Part shown: positions 1-7,235 of the stretch, one piece after another | Layout of the letters: every line of letters starts with the position of its first letter | How positions within the stretch are numbered: the stretch's first letter is position 1 | Source of the DNA: Candidatus Hydrogenedentota bacterium | GTDB taxonomy: Bacteria > Hydrogenedentota > Hydrogenedentia > Hydrogenedentales > JAEUWI01 | Assembly (NCBI GenBank): GCA_016791475.1 | Contig: JAEUWI010000002.1 | Coordinates: 186,001 to 250,000 of the forward strand | Length of the DNA: 64,000 nucleotides | Reading direction: 5' to 3' | Notes under the pieces: model-generated | Databases searched by the model: none | Seen by the model: only the letters and a program-made list of their open reading frames with translations | Told to the model about the DNA's origin: nothing | Translations under genes and position numbers: made by a program

Positions 1-2
1 GC

Positions 3-1526
3 ACGCAGGCGGCCATGGAAGCGGCGGTAGATGACCTGGTCACATTTCTGCCCCTCGATCCCCACCTTTCGGGTCCCGCCGGCCCCGACGGCTTCGGGGG
101 TTCCATCGCGAGTCTGCCGAATGACGATTCCAACGAGGGCAAGACGCGCAGCCCGGTGGACGCTCGCTCCCTTTCGGCTCACCTGTTCTACCGCATGTTT
201 TTTACCAGCCAGCCGTTCCAGGAGCAGTTCAACCTCTTTCTCCACGACCACTTCGTGTCCACCTATGCCCGAGTGGATCAGGTCATCCACCAGTTTCAGG
301 CCACCGTGGATCGCGGCGAGGCGACGTCACGCGTTCTGCTGAAACAAAATCGGCTCCTTCGAGAGATCGGGGCCGACAGTTTTCGTGAAACGCTGATTCA
401 GATCTCCCGCGAGACGGCGATGCTGATTTTCCTGGACAACTGGGTCAACGGTCTGGGTGAAGGACGCGCTCAGGAGAACTACGCTCGGGAAATTATGGAA
501 TTGTTTTCCATGGGCGTGGACAATTACAGCGAAGAAGACGTCCGCGAGATCGCCAAGTGCTTTACGGGCGAGGGCCTTCCCAATTTTCGGGACGATGGCG
601 CTCCGGACGCCTTTGACTACGGATTTCGTGTGGGTAATCACGTACGTGGGACCAAGACGGTTTTTGGGATCCAGGTCAGCGAGGATCTCAACGGGGGCGA
701 GCTTGAACAGGTCGTGGACCTTATCCTGTCCCGCGTGAGCGTGAATCCCGACGTGAGCGGACTCGAGTCGCCCTACAACACGCTCCCCGCGGCGGCGGTC
801 TACATGTCGTGGAAGCTGCTCCGGTGGTTTTTGAACCAGAATGTGGTGCTTGATCCGCCCGACCCGATCGTGCTGGAGCTTGCGGACTACATGCGGGGCA
901 CGGACGATGGCGACTACCCCTTGCGGCGCTATCCTTATGATTTCCGGGCATGCATGCGAAAGCTCTTCCTGTCGAAGACGTTTCAGGATGTCGAGAATTA
1001 CTTTTCCATTGTGAAGACACCGGTCGATTTCTGTATCAGTGTCTTGAAATATACCCAGGCCGCCGTGGGCCGCGGGCCGGACACCTTCGACTATAATTCA
1101 CAATTCTTCGGGGGCCAGGCACCCGTCAGTCGTTTGCGCGAAATGGGGATGGAGCTCTTCAATCCTCTGGACGTATCAGGTTGGCGCCATGGACTTGCGT
1201 GGATCAACGCGGAGTATCTGCTCAACCGTTACGCCTTTGCCGAGAACAATCTCCTTCGCGCGCCGGTGGATGCGGAAGTCAACGCGCTGAACACCGCCAA
1301 CGGCGGGTTCCTGGATCCGACGGACCATGGGGGGATGATCGCCTATTTCACGGAGCTGTTTCTGCAAGACGACCTCGAGACCTGGGCGCCCGGCGCGACC
1401 GCCGAACTGACCGCGTTTCTGCAGGAGGCCGAAGCCACCATTTTCAGCACGGAAACCCGCTTCGAAGCCCAGGTGCGCGGCCTCATGTTTCTTCTCATGT
1501 CCCTGCCCGTGTGGCAGATGAAATGA
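3..1526 (+). CDS. DUF1800 family protein, 5' end cut by the window edge
   Basis: The reading frame is open from the first bases, and residues before the first ATG at 15 (T-Q-A-A) continue a DUF1800-like helix (EAAVDDLV), so the true start lies outside the window. The helical, WVNGLGEGRAQENYAREIMELFSMG-type core (about residues 140-165) and the following D-V-x-E-I-A-K-C-F-T-G segment are the hallmark of DUF1800. The biochemical role of the family is unknown. Members are usually encoded directly before a DUF1501 protein, as here (46 bp gap), and the pair is common in planctomycete-like bacteria. An export signal would be in the missing part. Family assignment is firm; function is open. Confidence 0.85.
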   Translation, partial: TQAAMEAAVDDLVTFLPLDPHLSGPAGPDGFGGSIASLPNDDSNEGKTRSPVDARSLSAHLFYRMFFTSQPFQEQFNLFLHDHFVSTYARVDQVIHQFQATVDRGEATSRVLLKQNRLLREIGADSFRETLIQISRETAMLIFLDNWVNGLGEGRAQENYAREIMELFSMGVDNYSEEDVREIAKCFTGEGLPNFRDDGAPDAFDYGFRVGNHVRGTKTVFGIQVSEDLNGGELEQVVDLILSRVSVNPDVSGLESPYNTLPAAAVYMSWKLLRWFLNQNVVLDPPDPIVLELADYMRGTDDGDYPLRRYPYDFRACMRKLFLSKTFQDVENYFSIVKTPVDFCISVLKYTQAAVGRGPDTFDYNSQFFGGQAPVSRLREMGMELFNPLDVSGWRHGLAWINAEYLLNRYAFAENNLLRAPVDAEVNALNTANGGFLDPTDHGGMIAYFTELFLQDDLETWAPGATAELTAFLQEAEATIFSTETRFEAQVRGLMFLLMSLPVWQMK

Positions 1527-1572
1527 CCGCCGGCCTCTGGCTCGGGAATAGAACCCCCGGAAGGATCACAAG

Positions 1573-3042
1573 ATGATATTGACGCGACGTGATTTTATAA
1601 AGGCGAGTCTGGGCAGTCTGGCCTACGTAAGCGCGGCCACCTCTGTGCCCGTCTGGGTGGCGAAGACGGCCCAGGCCCTCACGGGCACCGATCTCGGCGA
1701 CCGGATCCTCGTCTTTATTCAAATGGCGGGCGGTAACGACGGGTTGAACACCCTCATCCCCTTTCAAGACGACAACTATTTCAATGCGCGCCCCAACGTG
1801 GCCATCCAGTTGGACAATCAGATCGACATCGGGGACGGATTGAACGCGTTTCATCCGCGTCTGGTGGGGATTCGTAGCTGGTACGACGAAGGCAACGTGG
1901 CTTTCCTGCAGAATGTGGGCTATCCCAACCCGAACCTCTCCCATTTCCTCTCCACCGACTACTACGAATTTGGCGGATCCCCCGGGAGCCGCATTCCCCC
2001 CGACGGGCAGGGCTGGATATCCCGATTTTTCGACAATGCGTGTTCAGGGGTGCCAGCGGAGAATATTCCCGCGCTGGCCATGTTGTCACTCAATACCGCC
2101 GTGCTGCCCGATTCAATGAACGGCAGCGACTTCTACCTGGCGCCCAAAGTGAACAACCTGGGCCAGTTCAGCCTTCGCTCGCTTGAAGATATCCGGGGGC
2201 GCTATATTTCCGCCGTTAACCGGCTCAACGTGCCCAATTCCGATCTGGACTATATCCAACGCGTCGAAAACGTCGTAGAGGCGACGATTGCGGATTTCGC
2301 GGAGGCCAACGCCGTGCCGGATCTCCGGAATTACTCCACCGGCGTGCTCGGCACGGGGCTCAAGTCGACGTCCAAGCTGATTCGCTCCGGGGCGGACACG
2401 CGTATCTATTATTGTAATCAGGCGGGCTACGATACCCACGCCAACCAGTTTCGCGGAACCAGTGTGGGCGGCGATCACGCCGACCTGTTGGGCGAATTCG
2501 ACAATGCCGTGAACGCATTCCTGCAGGACATGAAAGACTCCGGCAATCTGCACCGGGTACTCGTTCTGACCTTCAGCGAATTCGGGCGGCGCGTCGCCGA
2601 GAATGGCAGCAACGGGACGGATCACGGCGGCGGCAATTGCCTCATGGCCTTTGGCGGCGGCGTGGTTGGCGGCGTCTATGGTGGCCAGCCCGATTTGAAT
2701 CCCGACAACCTCTTGCGCGGGAATCTGAACCACAAAGTCGATTTCCGTTCTATTTACGCCAATGTAATCAAGGACTGGTTTGGTCAGGACCCGTCGGTGA
2801 CCTTTGGCGCGGACTTCACCGATCCCATCTTCAAGATTGAAGCGGGTATGGCGCTCATGCCCTTTGTAAATGTAAGTGCCGGTCCTGGCGAAGGTGAGGG
2901 CGAGGGTGAAGGTGAGGGTGAGGGTGAGGGTGAAGGTGAAGGTGAAGGTGAAGGTGAGGGCGAGGGTGAAGGTGAAGGTGAAGGTGAAGGTGAAGGTGAA
3001 GGCGAGGGTGAAACACCCGTGGGTTGCAATTTGTCCCGATAA
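1573..3042 (+). CDS. DUF1501 family exported protein with Gly-Glu repeat tail
   Basis: 489 residues. The N-terminus (M-I-L-T-R-R-D-F-I-K followed by a hydrophobic stretch) is a twin-arginine signal, so the protein is probably exported folded. The body shows DUF1501 (sulfatase-like fold) motifs: QMAGGNDGLNTLIPF near residue 50, FSEFGRR near 335 and GTDHGGG near 350. About 21 Gly-Glu dipeptides (residues 439-480) then form an acidic linker, ending in T-P-V-G-C-N-L-S-R. The start at 1573 has GGAAGGA upstream. It follows the DUF1800 gene and is probably co-transcribed with it. The pair's function is unknown. The acidic tail may be a cell-surface stalk, but no sorting signal is visible after it. 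Confidence 0.88.
   Translation: MILTRRDFIKASLGSLAYVSAATSVPVWVAKTAQALTGTDLGDRILVFIQMAGGNDGLNTLIPFQDDNYFNARPNVAIQLDNQIDIGDGLNAFHPRLVGIRSWYDEGNVAFLQNVGYPNPNLSHFLSTDYYEFGGSPGSRIPPDGQGWISRFFDNACSGVPAENIPALAMLSLNTAVLPDSMNGSDFYLAPKVNNLGQFSLRSLEDIRGRYISAVNRLNVPNSDLDYIQRVENVVEATIADFAEANAVPDLRNYSTGVLGTGLKSTSKLIRSGADTRIYYCNQAGYDTHANQFRGTSVGGDHADLLGEFDNAVNAFLQDMKDSGNLHRVLVLTFSEFGRRVAENGSNGTDHGGGNCLMAFGGGVVGGVYGGQPDLNPDNLLRGNLNHKVDFRSIYANVIKDWFGQDPSVTFGADFTDPIFKIEAGMALMPFVNVSAGPGEGEGEGEGEGEGEGEGEGEGEGEGEGEGEGEGEGEGEGEGETPVGCNLSR
2887..3012 (+). repeat. Six-base tandem repeat encoding (Gly-Glu)21
   Basis: About 21 copies of a GGN-GAR hexamer (mostly GGTGAA and GGTGAG), in frame inside the DUF1501 gene. 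The synonymous variation between units shows selection for the Gly-Glu protein repeat. The array is a likely site of slippage length change in steps of two residues. The opposite strand reads as Ser-Pro or Thr-Phe repeats, which are shadows. Confidence 0.95.
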
Positions 3043-3062
3043 TACAGAGCAGTCACACCATT

Positions 3063-3092
3063 GGCCCGCGATGGAACCATCCATCGCGGGCC
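3063..3092 (+). terminator. Rho-independent terminator after DUF1501
   Basis: A perfect 13-bp stem (3063-3075 with 3080-3092, GGCCCGCGATGGA arms) closes a 4-nt loop and is followed by TTTCAAATTT. It lies 20 bp after the DUF1501 stop and separates that pair from the PerR block. Confidence 0.85.
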
Positions 3093-3146
3093 TTTCAAAT
3101 TTGGTCCGGTCGGTCGTTAGTTGATTCAGTGTTGGGCTTTATGCTA

Positions 3147-3163
3147 TTAATAATCATTATTAA
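3147..3163 (+). promoter_or_regulatory. Per-box operator in front of the PerR-like gene
   Basis: A perfect 8-1-8 palindrome, TTAATAATcATTATTAA, ends just before the ribosome binding site (TAGGAG, 3165-3170). Its central 15 bases match the known PerR box (TTATAATnATTATAA) at all but two symmetric positions. A possible promoter (TTGATT at 3121 with TATTAA at 3145, spacing 18) overlaps it, as expected for self-repression by a peroxide-sensing regulator. Confidence 0.75.
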
Positions 3164-3175
3164 TTAGGAGTTCCC

Positions 3176-3613
3176 GTGAATCCCCCGTTGCAACGCATGA
3201 CCCGCCAGCGCAGTGTCATTCTGGACACGCTGCTCAACATGAGGAGTCATCCCACCGCCGACGAACTCTATGCGGTGGTGCGACGCCAGTTGCCCAGCGT
3301 AAGCCTGGGCACCATCTACAGGAATCTGGATGTTCTCGCGCGTTCCGGACAGGTGAGAAAGCTGGAGGCGGGGGGTAGCCAGGCCCGTTTTGATGCGGAG
3401 CTCGAACCGCACCACCATGTGCGCTGCGGCGTTTGCGGTCGGGTCGATGATGTCGCCATCGGGCATGAAACAGCAATGGTCCGGCCCGAACAGAGCCTGC
3501 ACGGCTTCAGCATCACGGGCTATCGGATTGAATATGAGGGGCTCTGCCCCGACTGCCGCGCCGGAAGTCGGGGGAGTTTCCCAAAGCCAAAGGAAGGAAA
3601 CGAAACGCCATGA
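3176..3613 (+). CDS. perR: Fur-family regulator, PerR type
   Basis: 145 residues with a GTG start 5 bp after TAGGAG. The N-terminal winged helix (RMTRQRSVILDTLLN, then HPTADELYAVV and SLGTIYRNLDVL) is followed by the metal-binding half. Ligands expected of PerR are visible: the His of HPTADELY, the Asp of ARFD, the HHH cluster, and two CxxC pairs (CGVC and CPDC) for structural zinc. Family knowledge: PerR senses hydrogen peroxide by iron-dependent histidine oxidation and represses detoxification and iron-storage genes. The Per box just upstream, the ATGA overlap with ferritin and the nearby peroxiredoxin favour PerR over Fur or Zur. A Fur role cannot be fully excluded. Confidence 0.85.
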   Translation: MNPPLQRMTRQRSVILDTLLNMRSHPTADELYAVVRRQLPSVSLGTIYRNLDVLARSGQVRKLEAGGSQARFDAELEPHHHVRCGVCGRVDDVAIGHETAMVRPEQSLHGFSITGYRIEYEGLCPDCRAGSRGSFPKPKEGNETP

Positions 3614-4122
3614 TCAGCCAGGCCATGCAGGACGCACTGAACAAGCAAATCAACGAGGAGCTTTACAGCGCCTACGTCTATGCCTCGATGGCAAACTATT
3701 TTGAGTTTCGCAGTCTCAAAGGTTTTGCGAACTGGATGCGCAACCAGTCCGAAGAAGAACTCGGACACGCGCGCCGTTTCGTCACCTTTATGAATGATCG
3801 CGGCGGGCGCGTGATCCTCGACGCGGTGAAGGCTCCCCGGATAGACTGGGAATCTCCCCTGGACGTATTTGAAAACGCTTATGCCCATGAGTGTCACATC
3901 AGTGCCTGCATCAACGATCTCTCGACTATGGCCATCAACGAAAAGGACCACGCCAGCCACGCGTTTCTGGAGTGGTTCGTGACCGAGCAGGTGGAAGAGG
4001 AGTCTACGGCGGACGAGATCGTGCAGCAATTGAAGCTGATGGAGGGCGCGCCCGGAGGCCTCTTCCTGATGGATCGTGAGTTGGCCCAGCGATCGACCCC
4101 GAAGGAACCCACGCCCGCGTAG
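3610..4122 (+). CDS. ftnA: Ferritin, non-heme iron storage protein
   Basis: 170 residues, the usual bacterial ferritin length. It forms a four-helix bundle that oxidises Fe(II) and stores it as a mineral core in a 24-mer in the cytoplasm. All FtnA ferroxidase ligands are at the classical positions: Glu17, Glu50, His53, Glu94 and Gln127. Third-site residues Glu49, Glu126, Glu129 and Glu130 are also present. No heme-binding Met of bacterioferritin is evident. The start codon overlaps the stop of the PerR gene (ATGA), so the two are translationally coupled and probably under the same Per box. This couples iron sequestration to peroxide stress. Confidence 0.95.
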   Translation: MISQAMQDALNKQINEELYSAYVYASMANYFEFRSLKGFANWMRNQSEEELGHARRFVTFMNDRGGRVILDAVKAPRIDWESPLDVFENAYAHECHISACINDLSTMAINEKDHASHAFLEWFVTEQVEEESTADEIVQQLKLMEGAPGGLFLMDRELAQRSTPKEPTPA

Positions 4123-4196
4123 GTTTTCCCGTCGCGCGCGGCGACGATTCCGCGTAACCCCTTGCAATCGCGACATTGAGAGTGACGGCACGGCCC

Positions 4197-4224
4197 TTGC
4201 TCTTCGATGGTCGATTCCTATAAG
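4197..4224 (+). promoter_or_regulatory. Candidate promoter for the peroxiredoxin gene
   Basis: TTGCTC (4197-4202) and TATAAG (4219-4224) are spaced by 16 bp, about 70 bp before the peroxiredoxin start. No Per-box-like palindrome is visible here, so PerR control of this gene is not shown by the sequence. Confidence 0.4.
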
Positions 4225-4293
4225 CGCCACGCTCCCCAGCGGGAGCGGTGTACCCCCTTAACCCCCCATTAAACCATTCAGGAGTACGTAGTA

Positions 4294-4887
4294 ATGAGTG
4301 TATGTGTGACCAAGCCCGCGCCGGATTTCACCGCCACGGCCGTTATGCCCGACAACAGCTTCAACGACAGCTTCACCCTTTCCAGCCTGAAGGGCAAATA
4401 CGTCGTCCTGTTTTTTTATCCCCTGGACTTCACCTTCGTGTGTCCGTCGGAAATCATCGCATTCGACAAGAAGCTCGCCGAGTTCCAGAGCCGCAACTGC
4501 GAGGTGGTTGGCGTTTCGGTGGATTCCCACTTCTCCCACTGGGCCTGGAAGAACACCCCCGTGAACAAGGGCGGCATCGGCAACATCCAGTACCCCCTCG
4601 TGGCCGACCTCACCAAGAATATCGCCCGTGACTACGGCGTGCTTATCGACGACGCCATCGCGCTGCGCGGCCTCTTCCTTATCGACAAGGAAGGCGTTGT
4701 CCAACATGCGCTGGTGAACAACCTGCCCCTGGGCCGCAACGTGGATGAGGCCATCCGCCTCCTTGACGCGCTCCAGTTCACCGAAGAGCACGGTGAAGTC
4801 TGCCCCGCGAACTGGAACAAGGGCGACGAGGCCATGAAGCCCTCCGCCGACGGCGTGGCCGACTATCTGGCCAAGCACGCTTCCTGA
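4294..4887 (+). CDS. ahpC: Typical 2-Cys peroxiredoxin (AhpC/Prx1 type)
   Basis: 197 residues, full length for the family. It reduces hydrogen peroxide and organic peroxides in the cytoplasm. The peroxidatic Cys50 sits in the canonical FTFVCPSE context and the resolving Cys170 in GEVCPANW, followed by the C-terminal arm of a typical 2-Cys enzyme. The start follows CAGGAG at 4280. A hairpin terminator follows the stop. No AhpF or thioredoxin partner gene is visible in the window, so the electron donor is unknown. Its place after PerR and ferritin makes a peroxide and iron stress block, although it has its own promoter. Confidence 0.95.
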   Translation: MSVCVTKPAPDFTATAVMPDNSFNDSFTLSSLKGKYVVLFFYPLDFTFVCPSEIIAFDKKLAEFQSRNCEVVGVSVDSHFSHWAWKNTPVNKGGIGNIQYPLVADLTKNIARDYGVLIDDAIALRGLFLIDKEGVVQHALVNNLPLGRNVDEAIRLLDALQFTEEHGEVCPANWNKGDEAMKPSADGVADYLAKHAS

Positions 4888-4905
4888 TCGTACCGAGCCA
4901 TACGC

Positions 4906-4947
4906 AGCGGCGCCACGTGTCAACGCACATGGCGCCGCTTTCGTTTT
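4906..4947 (+). terminator. Rho-independent terminator after the peroxiredoxin gene
   Basis: AGCGGCGCCA (4906-4915) pairs perfectly with TGGCGCCGCT (4930-4939) across a 14-nt loop, followed by TTCGTTTT. It ends the peroxiredoxin transcript and argues against an upstream start at 4917 for the next gene. Confidence 0.8.
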
Positions 4948-5006
4948 ATACAGGGAAGGGTCCACTGGAGTTTTTCGCACGGAAGGCGGCCAAAGGGGAA
5001 TTGAAC

Positions 5007-5882
5007 ATGCCTCGTCTGTATCGCAGTACCCGAATCCCTCTACTGATTCTGGCGATGGCGGCGCTCGGCCTCGCGCGAATTGCGACGGCCGCCGCGGGGC
5101 ATGATGTGCAGGCGCGTATCGACGGCGATCTTGACGCGGGCAAACCGGTGGTTGTTCACGTGGTGGTGGCGCTCTGCGACAACGTGAATCAGGGAATCGT
5201 ACCCGTGCCCAAAGCTATCGGAAACGGGCAGGATCCCGACAACAATCTCTATTGGGGCGCCATGCACGGGGTCCGCCACTTTCTGCCGAAAAAAGCGGGC
5301 TGGACAAAGGTCGACTCGTCGGCGAAGCAGGATTCCAGGATACTGGAGCGCGCGGTCTTCCACACCGAGGTGCGGCGCGGCCCGAAGAGCTGTCCTGTTT
5401 ATCTCGTGGCCGACGCGTGGGACGGAGCACGCATTCGGGATGCGATGACGGCCTATTTCACCATGACGGCGGGCGCCCTCGAAGAGCGGGTCTCGATAAG
5501 AAACGATGATACCGACCTCACGATCGACGCGGGAGGAGCGGCTCACCTGTTGGTCTTCGTGGGGCACAATGGCTTGATGGACTTTGATCTCAATGCCCCC
5601 GCCGCGTCGTTTCCAGACCTTCCGCCCCGGTCCGCCGCCGCCCTGGCCTGCGCAAGCAAGCCCTACTTTGAGGAGCGCCTGACTGCGGTTGGCGCCCACG
5701 CGCTCCTGCTCACCACCGGGTTAATGGCCCCCGAGGCCTACACGCTTGACGGGGCGATTCGCGCCTGGGCCTCGGGCGGGGATGTGGCGGCCACGGTGGA
5801 GGCGGCGGCGACCAGCTATAACCAGTACCAGAAGTGCGGTATGAAGGGAGCCCGGCGACTCTTCTGGGGAGCGACCGAGTAG
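5007..5882 (+). CDS. Exported protein of unknown function, possibly caspase-like fold
   Basis: 291 residues from the ATG at 5007, chosen because AAAGGGGAA precedes it and a signal peptide (basic start, then LLILAMAALGLARIATAAA) follows at once. An in-frame ATG at 4917 falls inside the preceding terminator. I do not recognise a named family. About two thirds in, a hydrophobic strand ends in V-G-H-N-G, and roughly 40 residues later a second strand carries A-L-A-C-A-S, an order of His and Cys seen in caspase and gingipain folds. This is a weak structural guess. It is a single gene convergent with dnaJ, and nothing nearby indicates its role. Confidence 0.6.
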   Translation: MPRLYRSTRIPLLILAMAALGLARIATAAAGHDVQARIDGDLDAGKPVVVHVVVALCDNVNQGIVPVPKAIGNGQDPDNNLYWGAMHGVRHFLPKKAGWTKVDSSAKQDSRILERAVFHTEVRRGPKSCPVYLVADAWDGARIRDAMTAYFTMTAGALEERVSIRNDDTDLTIDAGGAAHLLVFVGHNGLMDFDLNAPAASFPDLPPRSAAALACASKPYFEERLTAVGAHALLLTTGLMAPEAYTLDGAIRAWASGGDVAATVEAAATSYNQYQKCGMKGARRLFWGATE

Positions 5883-6008
5883 CGCATTCGCTGGCGAAGA
5901 GCGAGCCGTTCAACGGACGGTCCGAAGCAAGACGCAAACGGGGAACAAGACCGATCACGACGAGATGGCAAAGCTGGGATACGCGCCTGTCACCGTTGCC
6001 GGGCGCTC

Positions 6009-7136
6009 TCAGGGCTTGGACTTCTCCGTGTCTTCCTTAAACTTCTCATGCAGCGGGTAGCTCTTGTTGTCCGCCAGGTCGTCGAACTCCTTGAGCAAGT
6101 CTCTTTGCTTGCGCGAGAGCTTCTGCGGGGTTTCCACCAGCACGCGAACAATCTGGTCGCCCTGGCGGTAGCCGCGAAGGTCGGGCATGCCCAGACCACG
6201 CAGGCGAAGCTGGGTGCCGGTCTGGGTGCCGGGCGGGATCTTGAGCTCGGCCTCGCCTTCCAGTGTGGGCACGCGGACGGAGTCGCCCAGAGCCGCCTGA
6301 CTGAAGGTGATGGGTACTTCGCAGAGGATGGTCGTGCCGTCGCGCTCGAAGAAGGCATGTTTGGCGACTTCGATGAATATGTAGAGGTCGCCCCGGCGTC
6401 CGCCGCCCAGGCCCGCTTCGCCCTCGCCCGTGACGCGAAGTCGTGACCCGGAATCAACGCCCGCGGGGACGTCTACCGACAGTTCGCGGACGGATTTGTT
6501 CTGGCCCTTGCCCGCGCACGTGGGGCAGGGCTTGGAAATGGTCTTGCCGGCGCCGTGGCACTGGGGGCAGGTGCGGGTAACACTGAAGAAGCCGTGGGCG
6601 ACGCGGACCTGCCCGGTACCCTGGCACTGGCCGCAATTCTCCGGTTTCGAGCCGGGCGCGGCGCCGGAGCCCTTGCAGTCGTTGCAGGATTCGCGGCGGT
6701 TATAGCGGATTTTCTTCTTGGTGCCAAAGGCGGCGTCTTCGAGGCTGATGGTGAGGCGGAGCTCCAGGTCGTTGCCGGGTTTCGCGCCACCGCCGCCCGC
6801 CTGGCCGCGTTTGCCGCCCTGGCCGAAGAGCATGTCGAAGAAGTCTTCGAAGGGGGCTTCGTAGCCGGCCCCCCCGCCGAAGCCGCCGCCGCCAAAACCG
6901 CTGAAGCCCTGCCCGTCGGTGGAGCCGAAGCGATCATACTGGGCGCGCTTCTCGGGATTCTTCAGGATGTCATAGGCCCCGTTGATCTTCTTGAGCTTTT
7001 CCTCGGCTTCCTTGTCCCCGCCGGTCTTGTCGGGGTGGTACTTATGGGCGAGCTTGAGGTAGGCCTTCCGGATTTGCTCCTGGGAGGCCGAGCGGTCCAC
7101 GCCCAGCAGTTCGTAAAGGTCAGTCGATTGTGCCAT
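6009..7136 (-). CDS. dnaJ: Chaperone DnaJ
   Basis: 375 residues with the full type I DnaJ layout: J domain (1-70, with the HPD motif in KYHPDKTGG that stimulates DnaK ATPase), a Gly/Phe-rich linker (about 75-100), four CxxCxGxG zinc-finger motifs (CNDCKGSG, CGQCQGTG, CPQCHGAG, CPTCAGKG, about 150-215) and the C-terminal substrate-binding domains. It delivers unfolded proteins to DnaK in the cytoplasm. It is the last gene of hrcA-grpE-dnaK-dnaJ, about 100 bp after dnaK with a strong hairpin between them that could set its expression level. Confidence 0.97.
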   Translation of the reverse strand: MAQSTDLYELLGVDRSASQEQIRKAYLKLAHKYHPDKTGGDKEAEEKLKKINGAYDILKNPEKRAQYDRFGSTDGQGFSGFGGGGFGGGAGYEAPFEDFFDMLFGQGGKRGQAGGGGAKPGNDLELRLTISLEDAAFGTKKKIRYNRRESCNDCKGSGAAPGSKPENCGQCQGTGQVRVAHGFFSVTRTCPQCHGAGKTISKPCPTCAGKGQNKSVRELSVDVPAGVDSGSRLRVTGEGEAGLGGGRRGDLYIFIEVAKHAFFERDGTTILCEVPITFSQAALGDSVRVPTLEGEAELKIPPGTQTGTQLRLRGLGMPDLRGYRQGDQIVRVLVETPQKLSRKQRDLLKEFDDLADNKSYPLHEKFKEDTEKSKP

Positions 7137-7171
7137 TGCGTATGATTCCAGAAGGGCAATTTACAAGGTAA

Positions 7172-7202
7172 ACCCATGACCCCGTGTCGCGGGGTCATGG
7201 GT
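7172..7202 (-). promoter_or_regulatory. Strong hairpin between dnaK and dnaJ
   Basis: Perfect 13-bp stem (7172-7184 with 7190-7202) and 5-nt loop. No clean U-tract follows on the minus strand, so it is more likely an mRNA stability or processing hairpin, or a leaky attenuator, than a full terminator. Confidence 0.5.
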
Positions 7203-7235
7203 AAGTCTACTACACAGGCGGTGTCCCGCGGTTAC

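Noticed and set aside
2784-3098. Ser-Pro-rich protein antisense to the Gly-Glu tail
   Set aside because: A direct consequence of the GGTGAA hexamer repeat on the other strand.
4917-5006. Upstream start at 4917 for the exported protein
   Set aside because: It falls inside the terminator hairpin of the peroxiredoxin gene and would place the signal peptide in the interior.
7172-7202. dnaK-dnaJ hairpin as a riboswitch or full terminator
   Set aside because: A single simple stem with no U-tract and no aptamer-like structure.
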